45,000 bases of DNA, from positions 14,142,806 through 14,187,805 of the forward strand of contig NC_135567.1 in NCBI RefSeq assembly GCF_964340395.1, read 5' to 3'. Below the pieces are notes generated by a model. The model saw only the letters and a program-made list of their open reading frames with translations, did no database searches and was not told the DNA's origin. Made by a program: the position numbers and the translations under genes. How positions within the stretch are numbered: the first letter of the stretch is position 1; every line of letters begins with the position of its first letter. Source of the stretch: Glandiceps talaboti (taxonomy: Eukaryota; Hemichordata; Enteropneusta; Spengelidae). Below are positions 1 through 11,900 of the stretch, piece by piece.

Positions 1-1823
1 AGATGTTGTTGCCAGTCTTTCAGAAGGAATTCTGTACGACAAAATCGACACTGACGTTTCTGACACACTCCTTTCAGTACATGTAACTCGTGATTATTAA
101 TCTTCGTGAACGTCATGCCGCATTTTTCACATGTGAATGGTTTCCCTTCGTCACCTTCATCCATGATACTTCTGATGAGCGCTTTCAATTTTTGTAAGTC
201 TTCCTCAGTTTTTACTTTATGTATTCTTTGCTTTAACTTCCTTTTTTTCTGGACCATGCTCTTTTCGAGTTTGTTTGACGAGCGTTGCTTTTTTTGTCCC
301 TGTGTCTTCTCCGCCATTGTTTTACTTTCATCTGACTTATCTGTTATGATCTTTTTCGGATATTTACTCTTTCGTCCTTTTTTTTCTATTGGTTGTGTCA
401 CATCTTCCATTATCTCTGTATCCATCTCTTTATCATCATCTCTTTCTGTCTCATCAGTTTCTGCATCACCTTGGTTACCACCATCCACAACAACCCAGTT
501 CTCCTCACCTACTCCATCTGAAAATTCTTCATCACTGCTCTGGGTGCCAGGAGACCAGGTTGTATTCTTCAGATTTTGTTCTCTAGTGATTTCACAATCT
601 TCAAGAATTGGATTTGACTCCATGGAAACAAAAGCTTTTTCATCACATGGTTCACTTTCTACATCCTCCTTTATCTGTTGGAAATCATTTTGAGTGGTTT
701 CCATAGCAACAAAATTGTCTCCGATAGTATCATTTTGTATGGTTGGTATAGAAAGTAAATCATCACTGACAGTATAGATGTTTGGTGTTTTATGATTACA
801 GTTCTCCTCTTCCTTTTTGATATCCTTAGCAACTGTATCCATGACAACCGTATCTAGGAAAGGAAGATTAAAGATGCTGCCCCCACCACTGTTCAACATT
901 AGCATATTCCAAGACATGATATCTTCATTGAGTTGTGCGATTTCATTTTCGAGATCTTCTCGGATTTCGTTAATTGGGAAATCAGCGAGTTTCGGTTTTA
1001 AACCAACGGTGTGGAAATCTTTGATGTAATTTTCACTTCCTAGATAATGAGATGACTTGCCATCTTCAGACACAATGATGAAGACACTACATCCAATCAC
1101 ATCGATCAATTCCTGGCCCTGTAACCATGGAAACAAGACATGTTAGAGAGTTAAGACACTACATCCAATCACATCGATCAATTCCTGGCCCTGTAACCAT
1201 GGAAACAAGATATGTTCGAGAGAGTTATGACACTACACATTGATCAATTCCTGGCCCTGTATCCATGGAAACAAATATGTTAGATCGTTAAGACACTTTA
1301 CCTTTGTTCTTGGTCCTCCGAATTATCTTTGCAAACCTCGTCAGAAATTAAAAAGTAAAACGAAAAATGTTGCGTCACACAAAATAAAATATAAAAAAAG
1401 AACAAAAAAGTATTGTAAATAAAAACATAAGCTACAACTATTGCAGCTAGCTACACTTTATATTTGCAGCAACTGCAGGGGCTAGACATTAGCTGTGTGC
1501 GTGTGTTTCCAGGTAGTGAGGTGCCGATTTGTCCTATGGAATGCCCACTGCCACCGTGACTGTGAGATAATGCACGCCTACGACGTTTCATCTACCCCCG
1601 GGGTTCATATCGTGGCGGTAAATCAGAGTCGATCCCCCAGAGCTCCCCCACGGTCGGGTGTTCATATCTGATCTAACTTGCTCACACTCAGATCTCGAGT
1701 CAGACACTCAGAACTCAGAACAGTCGCGATTACCTGAACACGATTTGTACATACCGTTGCAAATAATGTCTGTATAGCTTTTTCTGCCGCCTGGTTTGAC
1801 TGCGGTGTCATCTCTTCCGCCAT
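1..1823 (-). CDS. C2H2 zinc-finger protein with novel N-terminal domain (gene 1, 3' end outside window)
   Basis: Two exons are visible on the minus strand. Exon 1 is 1823-1755 (23 codons, starting MAEEM) and ends at a GTATGT donor. Exon 2 starts at 1118 after a TTACAG acceptor and stays open to position 1, so the gene continues beyond the window. The intron is phase 0. About 395 residues are visible. Residues 27-65 carry the unit shared with the two other zinc-finger genes (GCSVF at 32-36, SEDG at 40-43, LGSE at 49-52). A long acidic, Ser/Thr-rich region follows, then a Lys/Arg-rich stretch that could be a nuclear localisation signal. A C2HC finger starts at Cys353, and after a 4-residue linker a second finger begins and is cut off by the window edge. 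Finger order and spacing match gene 3 (15928-19492), so the two are close paralogs. It is probably a nuclear DNA-binding regulator; the target is unknown. Confidence 0.85.
1081..1300. repeat. Three tandem copies of the intron/exon 2 boundary of gene 1
   Basis: A 66-72 bp unit occurs three times. It contains the first codons of exon 2, its acceptor and the upstream intron. The copy nearest the gene (exon start 1118) is the one in frame. The outer copies keep an acceptor-like AG with potential exon starts at 1190 and 1256. Translating the middle copy gives a few residues of the domain and then a stop. Confidence 0.85.
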
Positions 1824-2185
1824 GCTCCACAAAATTACTCCCCGGCCTACACGTACACAGTACAGATCTAGACGTCTCGAGCTTAGCTAACGTCGGAAGG
1901 GGTCGGACGAGTGACCTTTCAACTTTCGTTGAAATATTGGCGTTGATGGCGGGCTAGCCACCCCTGTGCACCTGTGAGTTGCGCAACTGAAAGTGAAAAT
2001 ACATGTAGTTACTCGGAATTTTATTATTAAAACGTCGACAATTTCAGAATTTTATTGGAACATGATACTAATATTGAAATATTCATATGTCCAGTGCTAA
2101 GAGATTGATACATTTGTAGTTTCAGGATTCGTATGATATTTTTTTCCCATAGAACAGATCACCTGGTATATGGTTAAATCACACG
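1824..2185. other. 5' flank of gene 1
   Basis: Non-repetitive DNA directly upstream of the gene 1 start codon, moderately rich in CpG near 1830-1930. It presumably holds the promoter. I see no clear TATA box and no ORF. Confidence 0.35.
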
Positions 2186-2187
2186 GC

Positions 2188-2575
2188 ACTCAGGCTTAGC
2201 TATGTTTATGAAAACAAACAAACAAACAAACAAACTAAATAATTAAATAAACCAGCAAACAATAAATGAATAAATAAATAAATAAATACTGACAAGCATC
2301 AACAAGAGAGTAGTTACAAATCATTATCAACTACAAGAATTGCTATATGTTTGCATATCTGATGCCAAATGGTCACAATACAGTTGTAAGTACAATTGTG
2401 ACCATTTTGCATACAGGGAAATATATAGTAATTCTTGTAGTTGATAATAATTCAATAATTTGTAATTACTCTCTTGTTGATGCTTGTCAGTATTTATCTA
2501 TTTATTGTTTGTTTGTTTTAACCCAGGCTTAGTTATGTTTATGAAAACTAACAAACAAACAAACAAACTTGGGTG
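2188..2575. mobile_element. Foldback (MITE-like) element between direct repeats
   Basis: Two long imperfect inverted arms (about 2280-2385 and 2390-2500) can pair around a short centre. Each arm carries a stretch reading, in one orientation, GACAAGCATCAACAAGAGAG. The palindrome is flanked by two direct copies of a roughly 48-bp sequence starting AGGCTTAG and ending in AAAC repeats (about 2190-2240 and 2526-2573). No transposase ORF is present. Confidence 0.7.
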
Positions 2576-2635
2576 CCCTGTGGTTAAATTGCTACTGACA
2601 ACAATACACCTCACGCAAGGCCCTCTCTCTGTTGT

Positions 2636-2653
2636 CTGTCTGTCTGTCTGTCC

Positions 2654-2707
<54 letters not shown>
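2636..2707. repeat. (TC)n microsatellite with short TGTC lead-in
   Basis: Uninterrupted CT dinucleotides from about 2647 to 2707, preceded by a few CTGT units. The open frames across it are low-complexity artefacts. Confidence 0.95.
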
Positions 2708-2708
<1 letters not shown>

Positions 2709-2929
2709 AAAGAAATCACAAGTGTTTGTAATGCTGCATAGTAGTTTATTGTAACCATAGAAACATAAATTGCAACTTAAGCATTACTGTCAGTTGCTAA
2801 CTTTAACTTTAAGATAGATTACTAGTGTTTTTAGCCAGTGTATATATTATCTAAACCTACAAAGCATATATGTACATGTCCAGAATTAGTCTCGCGTTAA
2901 AATTAAACTGGTATAGCCAACAAACCTTC

Positions 2930-4398
2930 CAGTTCCAGGCTGTGTTGGGACACCCTCATTGGCCATACCCCTCTCAGTAAAGAGAAGGCAGTGTTAGGAC
3001 ACCCTCATTGGCCTTACCCCTCTCAGTAAAGAGAAGGCAGTGTTAGGACACCCTCATTGGCCTTACCCCTCTCATTAAAGAGAAGGCTGTGTTAGGACAC
3101 CCCCATTGGCCTTACCCCTCTCAGTAAAGAGAAGGCAGTGTTAGGATACCCTCATTGGCCTTACCCCTCTCAGTAAAGAGAAGGTAGTGTTGGGACACCC
3201 TCATTGGCCTTACCCCTCTCAGTAAAGAGAAGGCAGTGTTGGGACACCCTCATTGGCCATACCCCTCTCAGTAAAGAAAGGCAGTGTTGGGACACCTTCA
3301 TTGGTCTTACCCCTCTCAGTAAAGAAAGGCAGTGTTAGGACACCCTCATTGGTCTTTCCCCTCTCAGTAAAGAGAAGGCAGTGTTGGGACACCCTCATTG
3401 GCCTTACCCCTCTCAGTAAAGAGAAGGCAGTGTTAGGACACCCTCATTGGCCTTACCCCTCTCAGTAAAGAGAAAGCAGTGTTAGGACACCCTCATTGGC
3501 CTTACCCCTCTCAGTAAAGAAAGGCAGTGTTAGGACACCCTCATTGGCCTTACCCCTCTCAGTAAAGAGAAAGCAGTGTTAGGACACCCTCATTGGCCTT
3601 ACCCCTCTCAGTAAAGAAAGGCAGTGTTAGGACACTCTCATTGGCCTTACCCCTCTCAGTAAAGAGAAAGCAGTGTTAGGACACCCTCATTGGCCTTACC
3701 CCTCTCAGTAAAGAAAGGCAGTGTTGGGACACCCTCATTGGCCTTACCCCTCTCAGTAAAGAAAGACAGTGTTAGGACACCCTCATTGGTCTTTCCCCTC
3801 TCAGTAAAGAGAAGGCAGTGTTGGGACACCCTCATTGGCCTTACCCCTCTCAGTAAAGAGAAGGCAGTGTTTGGACACCCTCATTGACCTTACCCCTCTA
3901 GGTAAAGAGAAGGCAGTGTTGGGACACCCTCATTGGCCTTACCCCTCTCAGTAAAGAGAAGGCAGTGTTAGGACACCCTCATTGGCCTTACCCCTCTCAT
4001 TAAAGAGAAGGCAGTGTTGGGACACCCTCATTGGCCTTACCCCTCTCAGTAAAGAGAAGGCAGTGTTAGGACACCCTCATTTGCCTTACCCCTCTCAGTA
4101 AAGAGAAGGCAGTGTTGGGACACCCTCATTGGTCTTACCCCTCTCAGTAAAGAGAAGGCAGTGTTGGGACACCCTCGTTGGTCTTACCCCTCTCAGTAAA
4201 GAGAAGGCAGTGTTGGGACACCCTCATTGGCCTTAACCCTCTTAGTAAAGAGAAGGCAGTGTTGGGACACCCTCATTGGCCTTACCCCTCTCAGTAAAGA
4301 GAAGGCAGTGTTAGGACACCCTCATTTGCCTTACCCCTCTCAGTAAAGAGAAGGCAGTGTTGGGACACCCTCATTTGCCTTACCCCTCTCACTAAAGA
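2930..4398. repeat. Minisatellite, about 49-bp unit, about 30 copies
   Basis: Head-to-tail repeat with unit landmarks GGCAGTGTTAGGACACCCTC, then ATTGGCCTTACCCCTCTCAG and TAAAGAGAA. Most units are 49 bp; a subset has a 1-bp deletion (TAAAGAAA). Units differ at a few positions, such as TTAGGAC versus TTGGGAC, which should allow the expansion history to be traced. It fills most of the space between genes 1 and 2. Confidence 0.95.
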
Positions 4399-4925
4399 GG
4401 AAACCGATGAGGGCAAAACAACACAACACATCTTGTGGTCTATCTGAAATACAGAAATGTTCTACAACTGTTCTAGAGTGTATTCCACCATCCTATGATA
4501 TACAAAGGTTACATAACATGAAACGATACAATTATTAATTATCTGTACAACTAAGTTTACACCTGTGCTGTATGGGTGGCAAGTTAAGTCAAATCTACTA
4601 AAATTCCTCCCCTTCCCTCCCCCCCCCCCCCCCCACTGAGTATTTTACTTTGATATAAAGTTTGGAAATCTATGAAAGTTTGACCAGATTCCATTCTCTG
4701 TGAAAGGATACCTTTCTGTCTGGCTGTAACCTTGTAGCTTTGTCTGTACCATACATGCTAGAAGTTAGCCTCTTTGTTCATCACTATTAAAGCTACGATA
4801 CAAGGTTATGAAATCTCTGAAAGTTTCAATAGACTTTTTCCAATCTTTCTGTAACTCCAAAACCTTAGCAAAACAATGTGTTACATACTTATTTGACAAG
4901 TAAAACACTAATTTCATTCCTTGAA
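4399..4925. other. Intergenic, no gene seen
   Basis: AT-rich single-copy sequence with one poly-C run near 4619-4634. I see no coding exon or RNA gene. Confidence 0.5.
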
Positions 4926-5305
4926 TGGAAAAGAAAAGTCCAGTCAGACAGACATATTTCTTGATTACTGCTATTAAGTTTAGGTAAAAGTCCAGTCTGG
5001 CATATTTCTTGACTACTGCTATCAACTTAAAAAGGAAAAGTCCAGTCAGACTTATTTCTGGCTTCAGTACACTTGTATTGATTACTGCTATCAACTTAAA
5101 GGAAAAGTCCAGTCAGACTTATTTCTACCTTTAGTATACACTTGTACTGATTACTGCTATCAACTTAAAGGAAAAGTCCAGTCAGACTTATTTCTACTTT
5201 TAGTACACTTGTATTGATTACTGCTATCAACTTAAAGGAAAAGTCCAGTCAGACTTATTTCTACCTTTAGTACACTTGTATTGATTACTGCTATCAACTT
5301 AAATA
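4925..5305. repeat. Tandem repeat, about 52-72 bp unit, six copies
   Basis: Repeated landmarks AAAAGTCCAGTCAGAC and ATTACTGCTATCAACTTAAA. The four right-hand copies are nearly identical and the left two are diverged and shorter. Confidence 0.9.
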
Positions 5306-5367
5306 AAAAGACCAATACAACTGCTGACATCAGACCATTCAAGAATGGAACCTTTTACAAACTGAAG

Positions 5368-5630
5368 TGGATTAATAACACTTGGCACAGCATGTTGGAA
5401 GTACAGAGACTTGTATTACATTCCATCATTTGATAAGAACAGTTGTATGGCCTGTTTACATAATAGTTCACATTCACAAACAAATTTTCAGTTCCCCTAG
5501 TATTTCATGTACACATACAGAGGCCATAAAACTGTTTTTATCAAACCATAAAATGTTTTTTATCAAACAATGGTGTATAATACAAGTCTCTGCTGTTCCA
5601 ACCTCCTGAGCCAAGTGTTATTAATCCAAT
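5368..5630. mobile_element. Foldback MITE, about 263 bp
   Basis: Long terminal inverted repeats of roughly 90-110 bp. The left end reads TGGATTAATAACACTTGGC and the right end is its reverse complement (GCCAAGTGTTATTAATCCAA). Both arms also contain AGAGACTTGTATTA-type and TTTGATAA-type blocks. There is no ORF. It lies about 120 bp beyond the stop codon of gene 2, so it may sit in or next to that gene's 3' UTR. Confidence 0.8.
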
Positions 5631-5750
5631 TCATTTGTTTACTTTCCTTGTTTGTAACAGGTTCTGATCATCTACGGTCTGATGTCAGCGGTTGTAAGTC
5701 TGATTGGACGTAAACTGCGTGAGTTTTACCACGCAGTGCTCTCTTTACAA

Positions 5751-8700
5751 CTACATGACAATATATTCAAACGGATGCTGACTGCTGTTTTTATGAACTC
5801 GTCTACAATGTTTATTTAAATTCTCCTTCCATTTACTTTTAAAATCACACTCCATACACTGAAATGGCTTGTCATCAGTGTGCGTCACCATGTGCTTTCT
5901 CATATTCGTCATGCGAAGAAACATTCGCGAGCAAATCGGACACTCAAATTGCTTTGTCTTCAAGTGGATGTTAAGATGTCCTCGTAAATAGCTTGGGTCT
6001 TTGAATGTCTTGCCGCAAATTTCACAGTTTGTGTTTCTATTTTTGTGCTTGTGGCGTTTATGTTCTAAATAAACTTTGTACTCGGTGAATACTTTGTTGC
6101 AATGTTCGCATATATAGAGCGATGGAGCATCATTTCTTTGTTTCGGCTTGGGATTTGAGTTTGACTGCTCAGACGTTGTTTTTCGCGATTTACCGATAGC
6201 TTTACGGTTAGGTGTATCCTTGTATTTACACTCTGGTTTTGGGTCGGGTTTAGGAACCATTTTCACTTCAGAATCTTGGTCGAATGTTGGTATAGAAATA
6301 ACTTCTGAACATGATTCAGCAGCAGGTCCAAATTTGGATTCAAGATTGAGGTCAAGCTTGTGGCCAGAGTTTTCATATGCTTTTGGATTCGCATAATCAT
6401 CAGAGTGAGGTTCAGAGTGAGGCTGAGAAATCGTGCGGTCAAATTTACGACACGAAATTCCAGCAGATATACGATTAGATTTTGGTCGAGATTTAAAACC
6501 GAGAGCGTGTTTCCTTTTATGCCTGTTTAAGTTTTCGGCCCATTTACATTTGAACGCACAAAGATCGCAATGGTACGGTTTATCATCCGAGTGCGTACTC
6601 ATATGTTTTCGCATGTTTGACATGCGAAGGAAAACTCGCGAGCAAATCGGGCAATGGTATTGCTTGGTTCGGTAATGAATATTCATATGTCCTTGAAGGT
6701 AACTGAATGTCTTAAAAACCTTCCCACATAGTCTACACTGCAGGTTCTTTCTTTGTAACAAGTCATCTCTTCTTTGCACAGGCTGGACGTGAGTTGTGCC
6801 TGCTAAATTTTCTCTCTGTTGCATTGGGGCTACGTCATCTCTGCTTTGCGTAAGAGTAGTTAGAAATTCCCAGCTTGTTGCTCTCGTATTCATGTCATTA
6901 GTAGCGTTGTTGATTTCATCTTGACTTGCGTCTTGTGTTACATTTGGCATCTTAAGATTAGTGAAAGTAGTAGAATCACTTGCAGACATGCTGTTTTCAC
7001 TTGGTCTGTTGTCATGGATACGAGAGGTCGCATATAACATCTTTTGATCAATGAGGTCTCTTAGATCGGAATCATCCATTCTTTGTCTCCTCTCTCCAGT
7101 GACATCATCTCCGTCATTTTCAACCATTGCCCTAGCAACATCACCATTATCCTCATCACTTTTACTCCTATAAACATCTGCGATCACTTTTCTTTCCTCA
7201 CTGATCGGTATCACTTGATTAACTTCATTCACTCTCCAATTAAACTGTTCCTTATCATTTACAGTCTTTCGATCTTCCACATTGCTTAAACCAATTTGCA
7301 TATTTCCATAGCAACTGTCCTCAGTTTCCATAGTTTCAGTTTTCACATTCAGGACTTCTGACTTAACAGTGATGTCATCCAGATGTTTTTGTGTTGCCAT
7401 GGTTATCGGTTTTTCAACATTTACTGGTGTCTCTCTGAGTTTAAATGGCTGTTTATTTCCCATGAGTTCATCTATCTCTGTAATATGTACATCATCTGGC
7501 GATACTTTCAATCCTTCGGTCTGAAAGGCATGTACCCACTCCTCACTGCCCAAATACTTTGTTGATGTACCATCTTTAGACAACATCACAAAAACACTAC
7601 ATCCCAGTTTGTCCATCAAATCCAGACTCTGTAGATTATCATAAACAAAAGTTTATGTTAGTTAGTGCGTTGAGGGCATAAATTTGTATTTCTGTATACT
7701 CATAATATAGTCTGTGGAAAACCATGTAGTCTCGGTTACCCAGACTCCTACCAATGGGAGCTGTGCCTACGAGACCACCCAAACGATAGTCTGGGAAAAC
7801 CATGTTCCAACTACCCAGCAACGGAAGTCACATAGTACATTTCTTCCAAGCATAAAAAATGGGCTTATGAGGTCTGTTTGTTGTAATTAATATATATCAG
7901 TCGCTTGAGACAGGATAATCTAGTGAAGGTACCGTTCAGCCTGCAATGTTGGACGTGAAATACTCCCCATGATGCACTGCTTCAGAGGCTACTTCCTGTG
8001 CGGGCGAGTTGGAGCATGGTTTCCCAGACTCTCATTTAGGATGGTCTTGTAGACAGACCCCCCAGTGGTGAGAGTCTGGGTAATCAAGACTAAAAACCAT
8101 GATGATGCCCTATGAAAGCCATCAAACTAACAATAATACCAGAGAGACTACAGGAAATGGTTCAACCACCATGTTTATGTGTGTGTGTGTCTGTCTGTGT
8201 GTGTATGTCTGTCTGTCTGTTTCTGTCTGTCTGCCTGTGTGTGTATGTATGTCTGTCTGTTTCTGTCTGTCTGTCTGTCTGTCTGTCTGTGTATGCATGT
8301 GTATAAAATGTTACTTCTATAGACTAAATAAAATTAAAATGAAACAGATACATCACTGGAATCATGCCTACCAACAAACATGCATCAGATGAACTTTGAT
8401 TTAATATTACAAATGTCTAACTGACAAGCTTTTATCTCTGATTTCAGGCAATGTTTCCTGTACAAGCTGACACATCCCCTCTACTGTCAAGTGGGTGTGA
8501 ATAGTTTGGTGGTCTAGGGTGTGAAGGAGGAACATTTCATAGCCTTAACCATAGACCCTCAACCAAAGGGGCTATGTCTTAACATAATTATTTCTTGTTT
8601 GACTGCTTGTCTATGATTTGTCAAAATTTGAGACTATATGACGCTGAATATGAATCTGATTCTGAGACCAACTTTATATACGTTATCTCCAGTCCTATTT

Positions 8701-9051
8701 ACATATGTAAAGTCTGAAGTAGACTAATGGTGGGTGTGAAAGCAGGGGGGAAGATTTTCTCCAGCGTCAACGGTATTTAGTTTTTGTTTTGACTGTGATT
8801 TTCCGTACATGACACTGAATCTGCGACTAGTCTCGTGTTGTTTTCCAAAAAGGATCTGATTTTGAGTCTGAGACCAGATTTATACACGTACATATGTAGC
8901 GTCGCCTACACGGTTCGTCTGAATTTACATTACAATTTACATGCAGCATCACATATCATCAACTCATATTAAAACTTACCGTGTTGAACAGTAATCTTTC
9001 TTTCCGCATAACAGTGTTGGTGAAATTATTCTTGAACAAGTGTTCAGCCAT
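5751..9051 (-). CDS. C2H2 zinc-finger protein, seven fingers in two blocks (gene 2)
   Basis: Two exons on the minus strand: 9051-8980 (24 codons, start MAEHL, GTAAGT donor) and 7628-5751 (CTACAG acceptor, phase 0). The product is 649 aa. Residues 28-66 hold the family's shared unit (GCSVF at 33-37, SKDG at 41-44, LGSE at 50-53). The middle is acidic and probably disordered. Seven C2H2 fingers follow at about 322-342, 350-370, 378-398, 531-552, 559-579, 587-607 and 615-636. The first three and the last three are near-duplicates in the same order, with identical 7-residue linker lengths, so a three-finger block was duplicated inside the gene. Short exon 1 ends in LFNT, like LFAT in gene 1. This is probably a nuclear sequence-specific DNA-binding protein. 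It is not assignable to a named vertebrate family. Confidence 0.9.
7718..8103. mobile_element. Foldback MITE in intron 1 of gene 2
   Basis: About 95-bp terminal inverted repeats. The left arm runs from AACCATGTAGTCTCGG to CATGTTCCAAC and the right arm is the reverse complement with scattered changes. Each arm itself contains internal copies of a CCATG/GTCTGGG motif. It has no coding capacity. Confidence 0.8.
8176..8302. repeat. (TGTG/TGTC)n microsatellite
   Basis: Mixed GT and CTGT repeats in intron 1 of gene 2. Cys/Val-rich frames across it are not genes. Confidence 0.95.
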
Positions 9052-10340
9052 TGTGATGGATATCACACTAAGGCGGGGCTGCAAGAGGCATTCAAATAAC
9101 GAAGGAATCTCACACACTTTCAATCGCGTGCACTAGTCACAGCTATTTTGTGTATTTAAGTAACCTCTGACCTCACTGCTGTTTTGGCTCTCGTTATGTC
9201 ATCACATGATGGCGCTATTTAACCAACAACACCGAGATTTCAGCGTGTCACAGGGGAGCACTTTTAAGAAAGCTACCAGTGAGATATTTTTATTCTTCAA
9301 GTCAGGTTTAAGTCCCATTTCATGACTTTTAATTCGAAAAGTTTGAAAAAATATGTTCTCTAACCAAGTAACATTTGTTGCCCAGGTATCACTTTTTCAA
9401 CTAGACAACCAAAAATACATATATTTATTGAAACTTTTTAAAATACCAATAAGGCCAAATAAAAAAAGTTTTTTGGTTCCGTTTAGCCAACCCCACCTAG
9501 TTTTTCATGCTGACCCTAAACTCTTTTTCATGTATTCAAGAAAAATAGTAATAAAATCGCGAGAATCAAAGTCTCGCAAGAAATAGTGGGTGCGGAAACT
9601 GACATCAACTTAAAAAGACAATATGAACTGTTCTTCCAATCTTTAATGGCTGTACATCTGATAGGAAGAAATAAACAACACTGAGACCATTTGGAAAACA
9701 ATGGAAAACCTGAACTAGACACTCACACATGAAAAAAAAAATATAATAAAAAAAAAAAAAAATTAAATTAAATTAAAATTCTACCAACCCCACCTATTTT
9801 AAAACTGAATGTAATCGGAATGTAATTTAGCCCAAAAAAGAAAAGAATTATTTCAGAGTGTGCATCACTTTAATACCCCTGCGTTGGTCTTTTTTATGCA
9901 TGTTTGTCCAGCCCATGCAGTCTGCAGATCCGTGGGGAAACACAAAAATAACCCTCCCTACTTCAGTGAAGACAACTGCAGAGTCAATCATGAACAAGCG
10001 ATTAATGACATCTGCCCCACATAAACACAAAAGAACAGTAACTGCCATAAATAGTAGACTGAGTGACAGGTTTGTTGAGAATTCAAAAAAAAAAATTGCG
10101 TTGTCGCACCATTTTAGACAAACTGTAACAGTGTCCTGACCAGAAACAATTCTTTTTTTTGTCTCATCTTTAATTAGTATAGTAATTAGTTGAAATCATG
10201 ATTTATTGCCTTACTATGTGTACCACAGGGAGCCCAGGAACAAACACAAACAAACAAACAAACCAACAAACAAATATGCATGGATAAATGCAATATCATT
10301 TTTGTTGGGATGTGCTCCCTGCAAGATTGTTTCTTTATTC
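9052..10340. other. Intergenic, dispersed repeat fragments
   Basis: Holds the 5' flank of gene 2 (9052-9300) and AT-rich DNA with poly-A tracts. The block at 9430-9500 reappears inverted near 29636-29700 (both carry a TTTTGGTTCCGT-type core). The block at 9778-9830 reappears near 31945-32000 (CTACC...CCCCACCTATT...TAATCGGAA). The block at 9855-9915 resembles 31200-31255. These look like old interspersed repeats. No convincing exon is seen. Confidence 0.5.
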
Positions 10341-10344
10341 TGTG

Positions 10345-10740
10345 AGTAGAAAATCTCAACACATAATTGCCCAATCACCTTGCTGTCACCATGGTGTATT
10401 CAAATGTATGGAGATGACTCACATCTCAACACATAATTGCCCAATCACCTTGCTGTCACCATGGCATATTCAAATATATCTCAACACATAATTGCCCAAT
10501 CACCTTGTTGTTACCATGGTGTATTCAAATGTATGGAGATGACTCACATCTCAACACATAATTGCCCAATCAGCTTGTTGTTACCATGGCGTATTCAAAT
10601 GTATGGAGATGACTTGCATCTCAACTGCATATGTTAATCTGCATACACTTCATTTGCATGTAAGTCATCTGCATATATTTGAATACTCCATGGTAACAAC
10701 AATCTGATTGGGCTATTTTGAGTTGAGATTTTCAAACTGT
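10345..10740. repeat. Tandem repeat of about 70 bp ending in an inverted copy
   Basis: Direct copies of ATCTCAACACATAATTGCCC plus an ACCATGGTGTATTCAAAT-type block, at about 10350-10640, with one copy internally deleted. An inverted, diverged copy follows at about 10655-10735 (TTTGAATACTCCATGGTAAC). The block can therefore form a hairpin. Confidence 0.85.
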
Positions 10741-11109
10741 ATTAACAGTTTTTTGCAATTTTCATTACAAGCCTATGGTGAGAGATTGAATGGAATATAC
10801 CAGTAAGTGTCGTAAACAGGCTACACTCTACACAATAATGACACAGAATTTATATTTTCTGAAAATTTTTATTTTTATTCTTCACATATTTCATCATTTA
10901 TTTTCATAATTAATTTATGCATTTATTAGTTTAGAGTCAAGATAGGAAAAATAAAAATGTACTATTAGATGTTATTTCCCCAAATTTTTCTTCATTCAGC
11001 CAAAGAAAATATGAGTTACGTAAGTGATAATTTTGTCACAAGTCGCTAGACATTTTGGCTTGCAGATGCAATCAGTTATCTGGATAAAAGTGAAGAAAGG
11101 TATTGTGGG

Positions 11110-11900
11110 TAAAGCAGAGCATTCTGGGTAGTCAACACAAATAGTAAGTGAAGCAAGGCATTATAGGTAGTAAATGAGGTCCAAGTAAATGAGATTACAG
11201 ATGTGGTGAACCAAATCAGACAGACACCCACATCATGGAAGGTGATGTATTCTGAGTAACCATGGGATCATTAAAGTGCATTCTGGGTAGTCAATATTGT
11301 TGGCATCTTGCCAGCCACAATGCAAAGTTATTGATTTGTGTTCTAGGTAAGCAACATTGTAAATACAATATCTACGCAGACACCACCACTGTAATGGCTA
11401 CCGCCCCCAAGTGGTAGCAATTAGAGCAATGGGATCTGAGTAAACTGAGACGGTTAGCCAATAGCATGAATATTTAGGTATAAAGTAAAACCATCAAACT
11501 GCATTAATGGGTATGCAATGTTTATCTACAAGGCAAAGTTGTCAAACTGCATTCTGGGTAGCTACTACAGTCTGTATCTAGGTACAAAGATGTCATTAAA
11601 CTGCATTCTGGGTAACATCTTTGTACTATGCAACATAATCGAACTGCATTGTGGGTAGGAAATGTAGTTAGTATCTAGGTAAAATGCAGTCATCGAGTTG
11701 CATTCTGTAGGCCAATGGTACAAGGTAAAGTCACTGAACAGCATTCTGGGTGCCAGCCAATATGATGACAAGGTACAAGGTAAAGTCACCGAACTGCAAT
11801 CTGGGTAGCCAATACGATGAATATCAAGGTACAAGGTAAAGTCATCAAACTGCATTCTGGGTGGCCAATACAGTGAATACCTAGGTACAAGGTAATGAAT
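11110..11900. repeat. Degenerate tandem repeat around GCATTCTGGGTAG
   Basis: At least ten spaced copies of a GCATTCTGGGTAG-like core, for example near 11122, 11278, 11538, 11600, 11645, 11738, 11790 and 11850, many followed by a GGTACAAGGTAAAGTCA-type block. Unit length is about 50-60 bp on the right side and irregular on the left, suggesting an old, decaying minisatellite. Confidence 0.75.

Noticed and set aside
106-693. 195-codon plus-strand ORF
   Set aside because: It is antisense to exon 2 of gene 1, whose minus-strand frame is open for 1118 bases and encodes the shared domain and zinc fingers.
1000-1118. MADS/SRF-like fold for the shared zinc-finger-family domain
   Set aside because: The helix-strand-turn-strand pattern (GCSVF, SEDG, LGSE) is loosely like the MADS core, but the basic DNA-binding helix residues are missing. 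Too weak to claim.
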